This document shows, piece by piece, positions 42,882-50,277 of a stretch of 64,000 nt of DNA. A program made the position numbers and the translations under genes. The notes beneath the pieces are model-generated. The model was given only the letters and a program-made list of their open reading frames with translations, made no database searches and had not been told where the DNA came from. Source of the DNA: WTAW01 sp964406575 (GTDB taxonomy: Bacteria; Acidobacteriota; Aminicenantia; Aminicenantales; Aminicenantaceae); the NCBI GenBank assembly GCA_964406575.1, contig CAYOSH010000023.1, positions 1-64,000 of the forward strand. Reading direction: 5' to 3'. Each line of letters begins with the position of its first letter. The first letter of the stretch is position 1.

Positions 42882-45276
42882 TGATTTGGAAAATGAATTT
42901 GAAAATGTCGTCGAAGATGATGGCCAGAAACTCAATATTCCCAAAGAGATGCCCGTGCTTATGCTGAGGGATATTGTCGTTTTTCCCTATATGGTCGTCC
43001 CGCTGTTCGTCGGGAGAGAGAAATCAAAAGAGGCTATCGATCAAGCTCTGTCTTCACACAGAATGATTCTTCTGCTCACCCAAAAGGATATGGAGATTGA
43101 GGATCCCAAGAAGGAAGATGCTTACGAAATCGGGACAGTGGCTCTGGTTATGCGCATGCTGAAGCTTCCCGATGGGAGAGTGAGAATTCTTGCCCAGGGA
43201 ATTGTCCGGGCAAAGTTGCAGAGCCTTAATGAAGAGAAGCCATATTATTCAGCGAGAATAAAGGTGCTTCAAGAACCGGAGGAGCTCGAGAAATCGATCC
43301 AGAGCGAAGCTCTCATCAGAAATGTCAGAGAAGGGTTGGACAAGGCGTCTACCCTGGGAAAAAATATTCCTCCTGAAGTGATGATCCTGGCAGCGAACGT
43401 GGATGAACCGGGAAGGCTGGCGGATTTGGCGGCAGCCAACTTAGAACTGAAAGTCCATGAGGCACAGGAGCTGTTGGAAATATTGGATCCTTTTCTCCGG
43501 CTAAAAAAGGTCTATGAATTTTTGACTAAGGAACTGGAGCTTTTAAATGTCCAATCCAAGATCAGCAGCGAAGCTAAGGGCGAAATGGATAAGCTGCAAA
43601 AACAATATTTTCTGCGTCAGCAGATTAAAGCCATTCAAAAAGAGCTGGGAGAGGGGACCGAGATCCAGGAGGAGGTCCAGGGATACCAAGACAAGTTGAA
43701 AAAGCTCAAAGTCGCGCAAGAAGTCCGGGAGGAACTCGAGAAACAGATCATTCGTCTCTCCCAGATGCACCCGGAATCGGCAGAAACGGCCGTTGTCCGC
43801 AACTATCTGGACTGGATGTTTGCGCTTCCATGGAACAAGACCACAAGAGACAACTTGGACCTGCGGAGTGCCAAAGGGATACTCGACGAGGATCATTATG
43901 GCCTGGATAAAGTGAAAGAGAGGATTCTGGAGTATTTGGGCGTTCGAAAGCTCTCGAAGACAATAAAGGGTCCTATCCTTTGTTTTGTGGGGCCTCCAGG
44001 AGTGGGGAAGACCTCATTGGGAAGGTCCATAGCCAGAGCTTTGGGGCGAAAGTTCATCCGGATCTCATTAGGAGGAGTGAGGGATGAGGCAGAAATAAGA
44101 GGACACCGAAGGACATATGTCGGAGCCATGCCGGGTCGGATTGTCCAAGGATTAAGACGGTGCGGATCGAACAATCCTGTCTTCATGATGGATGAAGTGG
44201 ATAAGATCGGCGCGGATTTCAGGGGAGACCCGTCCTCTGCCCTGCTGGAGGTCCTAGACCCCGAGCAGAATTTTTCCTTCCGAGACCATTATCTGGGTGT
44301 TCCCTACGACCTGTCTCAAGTTATGTTCATTACGACTGCCAACCTATTGGACCCCATCCAGCCGGCGTTCCGCGATAGGATGGAGATCCTTCAACTTCCC
44401 GGGTACACGGAGGAGGAAAAATTACAGATCGCTCTGCGACATCTGGTTCCTAAACAGATCAGGGAAAACGCACTCAACGCAAAGTTGATCTCATTCAGCA
44501 AGGGTGCGATCCAGAAAATCATTTCTCTGTACACGCGCGAAGCCGGAGTCAGGAATTTGGAGCGGGAAATTGGATCGATCTGCAGGAAGGTGGCGCGAAA
44601 AGTTGCCGAAGGGAAAAAAACCTTGGCCAGGATCACCTCACAAAATTGCGAGACCTACCTCGGACCGCCCAAAATATTCAGGGATCAATTGCAGAAGGAA
44701 AATCGCGTGGGAGTGGCCACAGGTGTGGCCTGGACAGCAGCGGGCGGCGAGCTTCTCTTTGTGGAGGCCACAAAGATGAAGGGCAAAGGGGCGCTCACTC
44801 TCACAGGATCTTTGGGGGATGTCATGAAAGAGTCGGCGCAGGCCGCTCTGAGTTTTGCGAGAGCCCACGCCAAAGAGCTAGGTATTGATGGGCGAATTTT
44901 CTCTCAAAATGATTTTCACATTCATATCCCGGAGGGAGCGATTCCCAAGGATGGCCCATCCGCAGGAGTGACTATGGCGACATCTTTGATTTCGATATGC
45001 ACACGAAAAAAAGCCAGGTGGGATGTGGCCATGACGGGGGAGATCACGCTCACGGGTAATGTCCTTCCGGTCGGGGGGATAAAGGAAAAAGTCCTCGCAG
45101 CGCAACGCGCTGGTGTGAAAAGATTCATTCTTCCTAAGCCCAATAAAAAGGATTTGATCGATATCCCGAAAAAAATAACAAAAGACATCGAGTTCATTTT
45201 TGTAAAAGATATCGGCGAAGTCCTCAAGGAGGCCCTTGTCGATCCCGTTGCCAAGTCCCCAAAACAACTGATGTAG
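42865..45276 (+). CDS. lon: ATP-dependent protease Lon
   Basis: 803 residues, full length. The N-terminal substrate-binding domain starts at LMLRDIVVFPYMVVPLFVGR. The AAA+ module has Walker A GPPGVGKTSLGRSIARALGR, Walker B PVFMMDEVDKIG and an arginine finger region near RDRMEILQLPGY. The C-terminal protease domain has the catalytic dyad S699 (PKDGPSAG) and K742 (GGIKEK). It degrades misfolded and regulatory proteins in the cytoplasm. It overlaps hsp20 by 17 bp; an internal RBS-like GGAGAG precedes the ATG. A hairpin repeat follows 25 bp after the stop. Confidence 0.98.
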   Translation: MAKKDDDLENEFENVVEDDGQKLNIPKEMPVLMLRDIVVFPYMVVPLFVGREKSKEAIDQALSSHRMILLLTQKDMEIEDPKKEDAYEIGTVALVMRMLKLPDGRVRILAQGIVRAKLQSLNEEKPYYSARIKVLQEPEELEKSIQSEALIRNVREGLDKASTLGKNIPPEVMILAANVDEPGRLADLAAANLELKVHEAQELLEILDPFLRLKKVYEFLTKELELLNVQSKISSEAKGEMDKLQKQYFLRQQIKAIQKELGEGTEIQEEVQGYQDKLKKLKVAQEVREELEKQIIRLSQMHPESAETAVVRNYLDWMFALPWNKTTRDNLDLRSAKGILDEDHYGLDKVKERILEYLGVRKLSKTIKGPILCFVGPPGVGKTSLGRSIARALGRKFIRISLGGVRDEAEIRGHRRTYVGAMPGRIVQGLRRCGSNNPVFMMDEVDKIGADFRGDPSSALLEVLDPEQNFSFRDHYLGVPYDLSQVMFITTANLLDPIQPAFRDRMEILQLPGYTEEEKLQIALRHLVPKQIRENALNAKLISFSKGAIQKIISLYTREAGVRNLEREIGSICRKVARKVAEGKKTLARITSQNCETYLGPPKIFRDQLQKENRVGVATGVAWTAAGGELLFVEATKMKGKGALTLTGSLGDVMKESAQAALSFARAHAKELGIDGRIFSQNDFHIHIPEGAIPKDGPSAGVTMATSLISICTRKKARWDVAMTGEITLTGNVLPVGGIKEKVLAAQRAGVKRFILPKPNKKDLIDIPKKITKDIEFIFVKDIGEVLKEALVDPVAKSPKQLM

Positions 45277-45300
45277 AGTCTTTCCCCAGATCCTGGATTA

Positions 45301-45326
45301 TGCAGGGGCAGCTCCCCGGCTGACCG
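45301..45326 (+). repeat. short hairpin repeat, TGTAGGG family
   Basis: TGCAGGG-GCAGC-TCCCCG-GCTGA-CCG just after lon. The stem is GCAGC/GCTG(A) with one imperfect pair. It aligns with the members at 14347 and 50202. Confidence 0.6.
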
Positions 45327-45363
45327 ATACCTTGAACTGGGCGACATCGTCTCCCCTTTCCAT

Positions 45364-45532
45364 GGAAGCATCCTTATTTCCATGATGCTCTCAAGTCAAA
45401 TGATAATAGCAGGAGCTCCTCACAGTCCATATTCGTCGAAGACCCCCCCACCCACCACCATCCGATTCATAAGAACAGTGACTCGCTCTTTTTTGCGTCT
45501 AATTCCCTTATCACGGAAATATGGATGCTTAC
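45364..45532 (+). mobile_element. MITE-like element, copy C (169 bp)
   Basis: GGAAGCATCCTTATTTCCAT at the left and an inverted match ending GGATGCTTAC at the right, with two mismatches in the 21-bp inverted repeats. Flanks CCTTTCCAT and TCTTCCCAT agree at 7 of 9 positions, consistent with a degraded 9-bp target duplication. Its right end lies 16 bp before a TTGACA box of the downstream outer-membrane protein gene. Confidence 0.85.
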
Positions 45533-45548
45533 TCTTCCCATTTGCTTA

Positions 45549-45575
45549 TTGACAAAACCAACAAAATTATATACT
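45549..45575 (+). promoter_or_regulatory. candidate promoter for the FadL-like gene
   Basis: TTGACA at 45549-45554 with TATACT at 45570-45575; the 15-base spacer is short. A weaker TACTTA with a 17-base spacer overlaps. The position, 25-30 bp before the RBS and next to the MITE end, makes it the likely promoter. Confidence 0.45.
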
Positions 45576-45601
45576 TAAAAAGGGAGTTCACAGAGGAGGA
45601 A

Positions 45602-46813
45602 ATGTTGGGGAAAAAAATAATTGTTATCTCTTTGCCGCTTCTATTGTTGACAACCAGTCTCTGGTCAGGAGGTTGGAACAACACATTGATTGGTATAAGA
45701 GCCCTGGCCCTCGGGGCGGCATTTGTGGGGATTGCCGATGATCCCAGCGGGATCTACTACAATCCGGCCGGCCTCATCCTGCAGAATAAGCGGTTGAATT
45801 TTTCAGTCAACGGTGTGTACATCATGCCCACTCACCAGTATAAGGTCCAGAATTCTGTGTCCGCCAAGAGTCAGAATAACACCTCGATCCCACAGTTTTT
45901 CATCACGTATAAGGCAGCACAAAAGCTGACTTTGGGGTTCGGGATATTTGTCCCCTATGCCGGTGGAGGAGTGGACTGGAGTGCAAGAGACCTCGGTTTT
46001 TCGATGAGCTCTTATCTGGGAGTTATCTCGTACACCCCATCTCTATCCTTTCAGATCAGTGACAAGTTCTCATTGGGTATAAACATCAATCTCTACCATG
46101 GAGTGTTCGATCTGAACACAGAGACAGAGGAGGCGGGCCATTTTGAATCGGAGGAGAGCGGTTCATCCTTATCGGCAAGCTTGGGTTTTATGTACAAGCC
46201 CAGCGACCGCTGGCGACTGGGTTTGAGCATTCGTGGGCCCGCTAAGATGACATTGACAGGGAAAACAATTTTAACTGTTGCAGTTCCGGAATTGGGCAAT
46301 GTTCAATTCGGGGCTGATTCGGAGACATCATTTCATCTTCCATGGGACCTTGAGCTGGGATTCATGTACAAGATATCGAATAGGCTCATTTTGTCCACCA
46401 GTGCCCAATACACCATGTGGTCCACACTGGATAAAGTCGAAAAGGTTATCAAAGATCTGCCCGGTGGCGGAGATATGATGGAAGTGGAGGAAATGAATTT
46501 TCAAGACATATTGATCATGCGCTTAGGCCTGGAGTATATGATCCCTGCCGGTGTGTTTCTCCGAGGGGGCATAGGTTTAGATAAAGCTGCGACACCACCG
46601 GAAAATCTCAGTATAAACAACATCGATGTGGATAAACTGACATTTATTGGCGGGATCGGGTACAGGTCAGGCAGTATCGAGATTAATTTTGTCTACGCTT
46701 ATGCGCATGGAAAAGAGACCCAAAAGACAAGCACAAATTTTGGATTTCCTTTAACAGAAACATACAATCTTAATGCATCGATCTTCGGGCTCGGTGTTAC
46801 TTTCTCCTTCTAG
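45602..46813 (+). CDS. OmpP1/FadL/TodX-family outer-membrane protein
   Basis: 403 residues from ATG at 45602, which directly precedes a signal peptide (IIVISLPLLLLTTSLWSG) and follows AGAGGAGGA. TTG at 45605 is an alternative with better spacing. The family start motif is clear: GIRALALGAAFVGIADDPSGIYYNPAGL (the N-terminal hatch NPA). Beta-strand repeats follow, including SLSFQISDKFSLGININLYH and WRLGLSIRGP, with terminal Phe (GLGVTFSF). It forms an outer-membrane channel for hydrophobic substrates such as fatty acids or aromatics. Its stop TAG overlaps the dapF stop in CTAG. Confidence 0.9.
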   Translation: MLGKKIIVISLPLLLLTTSLWSGGWNNTLIGIRALALGAAFVGIADDPSGIYYNPAGLILQNKRLNFSVNGVYIMPTHQYKVQNSVSAKSQNNTSIPQFFITYKAAQKLTLGFGIFVPYAGGGVDWSARDLGFSMSSYLGVISYTPSLSFQISDKFSLGININLYHGVFDLNTETEEAGHFESEESGSSLSASLGFMYKPSDRWRLGLSIRGPAKMTLTGKTILTVAVPELGNVQFGADSETSFHLPWDLELGFMYKISNRLILSTSAQYTMWSTLDKVEKVIKDLPGGGDMMEVEEMNFQDILIMRLGLEYMIPAGVFLRGGIGLDKAATPPENLSINNIDVDKLTFIGGIGYRSGSIEINFVYAYAHGKETQKTSTNFGFPLTETYNLNASIFGLGVTFSF

Positions 46814-47658
46814 TACACCAGGTAAGTGCCTTCGAGCACAATGGCCGCCGGCCCGGTTTGAAATACCCTCTCGCTATCCCATTCCACGGTCAAGTTCCCA
46901 GTGGAAGTCTTCACGTTGACTTTCCTATCTGTCAGGTCTTTCAGGATCGACGCAACCGTAGCTGCACATGAGCCACTTCCTGAAGAAAGAGTCTCTCCGA
47001 CACCTCTTTCCCAAAAGAGAACTTCAATATCCTGTCTGTTCAACACTCTGATAAATTCGATATTGATTCTTTTGGGGAAAAAAGGATGAAATTCGATTTC
47101 ATATCCAATCTGATGCCATTCGATACGCGAGGGGAAACGATCCACAAAAATACCACAGTGAGGATTTCCCAAAGACACCAGAGTGATCTTATAGATTTTC
47201 TTCTGGATAGAGAGGGGGTAGTCCATGATCGTTTCATGTGATGAACCGTCATCGAAAGGAATGTCTTCGGCGCTAAATTTGGGGATCCCCATGTCTATTT
47301 TGATTTTGAAAAAATTGTCATTTCGTTCGATGGATTCGCATTCTCTTTTGCCCACTTTAGTAGAGAAAAGGATTCGTGGAGATGTGATCTTTTTCTGATA
47401 GTAAAGGTAAGCGGCCGCACATCTTAACCCGTTTCCAGAAATCTCTGCCTCAGTGCCGTCAGCGTTGAATATCCTGAAATGAACATCCCCCTTTTCTCTG
47501 TTTTTAATGGATATGAAGACGAGTCCATTGCCGCCGATTCCTGTATGCCGGTCACAAATCTGCCGGGCGAGAGCACCTTTTTCAGTTGTTTTTTTTGCCT
47601 CTTCTTCTTCGAGGATCAAAAAGTCGTTGCCTAAAGAATGAACTTTGGCAATCCTCAT
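46810..47658 (-). CDS. dapF: diaminopimelate epimerase DapF
   Basis: Interconverts LL- and meso-diaminopimelate for lysine and peptidoglycan. 282 residues. The two active-site cysteines are C80 (AEISGNGLRC) and C231 (LSSGSGSCAAT), each in its conserved motif. SLGNDFLILE and TGIGGNGLVFI mark the N-terminal half (GNDF motif present, D-GIG-x-G variant). Overlaps degP by ATGA and shares a CTAG with the convergent FadL-like gene. Presence of meso-DAP synthesis supports a Gram-negative-type wall. Confidence 0.96.
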   Translation of the reverse strand: MRIAKVHSLGNDFLILEEEEAKKTTEKGALARQICDRHTGIGGNGLVFISIKNREKGDVHFRIFNADGTEAEISGNGLRCAAAYLYYQKKITSPRILFSTKVGKRECESIERNDNFFKIKIDMGIPKFSAEDIPFDDGSSHETIMDYPLSIQKKIYKITLVSLGNPHCGIFVDRFPSRIEWHQIGYEIEFHPFFPKRINIEFIRVLNRQDIEVLFWERGVGETLSSGSGSCAATVASILKDLTDRKVNVKTSTGNLTVEWDSERVFQTGPAAIVLEGTYLVY

Positions 47659-49166
47659 TCAGGTATCCTCAGGGTCACGATCGATTCCTGAGATTGTCCG
47701 TCTCTCTCTCTAACGATACGGAACATGATAGGTTCTCCCGGGTCGGTCTTTTTTATCTCCTTTTCCAGATCGCTTGTTCTGCTTACAGGTTTTCTGTTGA
47801 CTTCAATGATGATGTCATATTTCTCCAGGCCTCGTCTGTATGCCTCGCTGTATTGCTTGACCTCTGTGATAATAAGGCCCTCCTCGGTTTTAAAACCATA
47901 TCGGCGTGCAATTTGCGGTGTCATCTCCTGGACCGTGATCCCTATATCCTTTTCAGGAGAAACCTTTTTGGCGGTCTCTAGTTCTGTATCCAGCTCTGCG
48001 ATTTTCACGCTCACTTTTTCCTCTTTGCCATCGCGGATAATCGTGAGATCCACTTTTGATCCCGGCTCGATGTCAGCGATCCTGAATCTCACATCATTGT
48101 TGTCCTTGATAGGTTTTCCATTCAACGCTACGATGACATCGTAAGGTTTCAGGCCGGCCTTTTCGGCTGGAGTTCCCGGTTCCACCGTATTCACCACAGC
48201 CCCTTTTTTGGATTTCAAGTTGAGAAGTTTTACGTAATCGTCTGTGACCGGGTAAATCGTAACACCTAGGTAACCCCTGACGACTCTTCCTTTATCTTTG
48301 AGCTGCTTGATAACTCCTGTAGCTAAGCTCGTGGGGATTGCCAGTCCTATCCCAATGTTCCCGCCAGAAGGGGATATGATCATGCTGTTGATCCCGACGA
48401 CATCCCCTTTCATGTCGATGAGAGGGCCACCACTGTTTCCTCTATTGATGGAGGCATCTGTCTGGATGAAATCTTGATAATCCGGAACTCCTCCTCCGCC
48501 CAGTTGTCTTCCCATTGCGCTGACGATTCCCGCGGTCACTGTATGCGACAAGCCCAGAGGATTCCCCACGGCGAGGACCCATTCGCCTACTTTCAATACG
48601 GACGAGTCTCCCAGGTTCAGGAAGGGCAGATTATCGTCGTCGACCTTCAAGAGAGCCAGGTCGGTTCTTGGGTCTGTCCCCACAATTTCTGCCTCATAAT
48701 TCTTTCCTTGGAGAGTTAAAATATCAACCTTGACTGCGTTTTCGACGATATGATTATTGGTCACGATATAGCCATCCTGGCTGACGAAAAAACCTGTTCC
48801 CTGTGCGGCCGAACGGAACTCCTGTTCTCTGTCGGGACGACCGCGAGGTGTGCCGAAGAAGAATCTGTCCCAAAAATCGTTGAATGGAGAATCATCAAAA
48901 AAACCTTGAACCCTTCGTGTTTCGACTCTCTCTGCAGTGACGCTAACGACTGCGGGCGCAGCCCTTTCTGCGATCGTAACAAAATTCAATTGCTCTACGG
49001 CTTGCGCACGCGAAGATGCAAACAGGTTAGATGATAATGATGGAGATGTCTTGGGCTCAGCGAGATTATCTGGATAGTTTTTTTCGGGAGAATAGATAAA
49101 TATCAAGCCTGCGAGAAAAATCCCGAGAAAAAAACTGATTGTGGCAATGATCAAAGTTTTTTTCAT
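47655..49166 (-). CDS. DegP/HtrA-type periplasmic serine protease
   Basis: 503 residues with a signal anchor (LIIATISFFLGIFLAGLIFI). The trypsin-like domain has the triad H139 (TNNHIVENA), D169 (TDLALL) and S245 (GNSGGPLID). Two PDZ domains follow (about 290-385 and 400-500), with GYLGVTIYPVT and PGTPAEKAGLKPYDVIVALN, then RRGLEKYDIIIEVNRKP. The role is periplasmic quality control. GAGGT lies upstream of ATG. Translationally coupled to dapF by overlap (ATGA). Confidence 0.94.
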   Translation of the reverse strand: MKKTLIIATISFFLGIFLAGLIFIYSPEKNYPDNLAEPKTSPSLSSNLFASSRAQAVEQLNFVTIAERAAPAVVSVTAERVETRRVQGFFDDSPFNDFWDRFFFGTPRGRPDREQEFRSAAQGTGFFVSQDGYIVTNNHIVENAVKVDILTLQGKNYEAEIVGTDPRTDLALLKVDDDNLPFLNLGDSSVLKVGEWVLAVGNPLGLSHTVTAGIVSAMGRQLGGGGVPDYQDFIQTDASINRGNSGGPLIDMKGDVVGINSMIISPSGGNIGIGLAIPTSLATGVIKQLKDKGRVVRGYLGVTIYPVTDDYVKLLNLKSKKGAVVNTVEPGTPAEKAGLKPYDVIVALNGKPIKDNNDVRFRIADIEPGSKVDLTIIRDGKEEKVSVKIAELDTELETAKKVSPEKDIGITVQEMTPQIARRYGFKTEEGLIITEVKQYSEAYRRGLEKYDIIIEVNRKPVSRTSDLEKEIKKTDPGEPIMFRIVRERDGQSQESIVTLRIPE

Positions 49167-49533
49167 TTTTTTTACCTCCGAATGTATAGATTAAATTATC
49201 ACACAGCTAAATAAATATCAATCTCAGACCTCTAAGTTATTCATAAAAGCAGTTTTTGAGCGTTGCATCAGGCGGAAGCTCAAAATCTATCGTCCTAGCA
49301 AGCAGGCCGTGAATGTCTGTCTATCTCCCTGGGTGAACAATTCAGATAACTTTATTAAAACTACAAATTTATCAAATCGTTGCACAGACGCAGACAACAG
49401 CTCAGCAGGACAAAGATATGCTCGAATAGCTTTCTGTCAGAGATCGGCCATGTCCTGTGATTCACGTTTTACTTTTTAGCTCTCACGGATTATCATAATA
49501 TCCATTCATTGCTGATTGTTTTCTGAAGGAAAG
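49167..49533. other. divergent intergenic region
   Basis: About 365 bp between degP and tmk, which must carry promoters for both. No repeat, RNA or convincing promoter was identified. Confidence 0.5.
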
Positions 49534-50151
49534 ATGAAAAAGCTAAGGCAGGGTGTATTGATCGTTTTTGAAGGCATAGACGGAGCCGGAAAAACCACAC
49601 AAGCTGAGATTTTATTGAATACACTCAAAAAACTCGGGTATGAAGTCGTTTATTACCGGGAGCCTTCACAGGGCAGGTGGGGACGGGAGATCAAGAGGAA
49701 AGCCAAGTTCACCGATTCTCTCACTCCAGAGGAAGAGTTGACATTGTTCCAGAAAGACCGCGAGGAAAATGTCAGAAAGAACCTGAAGCCTGCGATCGAT
49801 AAGAAAAAAGTAATCATCTTGGACAGATACTATTATTCGACCATTGCCTATCAAGGAGCCAAAGGGATCGATCCCGAATCGATACGCCTAAGGAATGAAG
49901 AGTTTGTCGTCAAGCCGGATTTGGTCTTCATCATGGATGTGGATGCCGGTCAAGGGCTGGAGCGCATCGCAGATAGAGGGAAGAAAGACATGCTCTTCGA
50001 ACGTGAGGACTATCTGGTGAAGGTGAGGCAGCTCTTTAAGAGCTTGCAGGGAGAAAATATCCATCACATCGATGCAGCCCAGCCTGTCGAACAAATCTCC
50101 GAAGAGATAGGAAGAATCACGCTGGAATTCCTTGTATCCGTAATATCTTGA
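49534..50151 (+). CDS. tmk: thymidylate kinase
   Basis: Phosphorylates dTMP to dTDP. 205 residues from ATG at 49534, with AAGGA four bases upstream (an ATG six codons earlier lacks one). P-loop FEGIDGAGKTTQ, dTMP-binding REPSQGRWG (variant of REPGGT), and the DRY motif ILDRYYYSTIAYQG. LID region near RGKKDMLFEREDY. Two hairpin repeats follow the gene. Confidence 0.94.
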   Translation: MKKLRQGVLIVFEGIDGAGKTTQAEILLNTLKKLGYEVVYYREPSQGRWGREIKRKAKFTDSLTPEEELTLFQKDREENVRKNLKPAIDKKKVIILDRYYYSTIAYQGAKGIDPESIRLRNEEFVVKPDLVFIMDVDAGQGLERIADRGKKDMLFEREDYLVKVRQLFKSLQGENIHHIDAAQPVEQISEEIGRITLEFLVSVIS

Positions 50152-50161
50152 TCCTTTTTTA

Positions 50162-50228
50162 TGTAGGGTCCGCTTCCCGAGCGGACCGATTCCATTTACG
50201 TTGTAGGGTCAGATCCCCGATCTGACCG
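50162..50228 (+). repeat. two tandem short hairpin repeats (TGTAGGG family)
   Basis: Unit 1 (50162-50188): TGTAGGG-TCCGCT-TCCCG-AGCGGA-CCG. Unit 2 (50202-50228): TGTAGGG-TCAGAT-CCCCG-ATCTGA-CCG. Outer bases are the same but every change in the left stem is matched in the right stem. They start 10 bp after the tmk stop. Confidence 0.85.
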
Positions 50229-50277
50229 AAAAAAGGGAAATCTAGACCAGAATACTGTTTTTTGTTATATTTAGATT

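Larger units (their letters stand above)
45277..45601. other. intergenic region with hairpin repeat and MITE copy
   Basis: 325 bp between lon and the FadL-like gene, filled by a short hairpin repeat (45301-45326), MITE copy C (45364-45532) and a candidate promoter (TTGACA at 45549). Confidence 0.65.

Noticed and set aside
50162..50228. intrinsic terminators after tmk
   Set aside because: Stable hairpins are present but no U tract follows, and the same unit recurs elsewhere with a fixed TGTAGGG start, so a repeat family explains it better.
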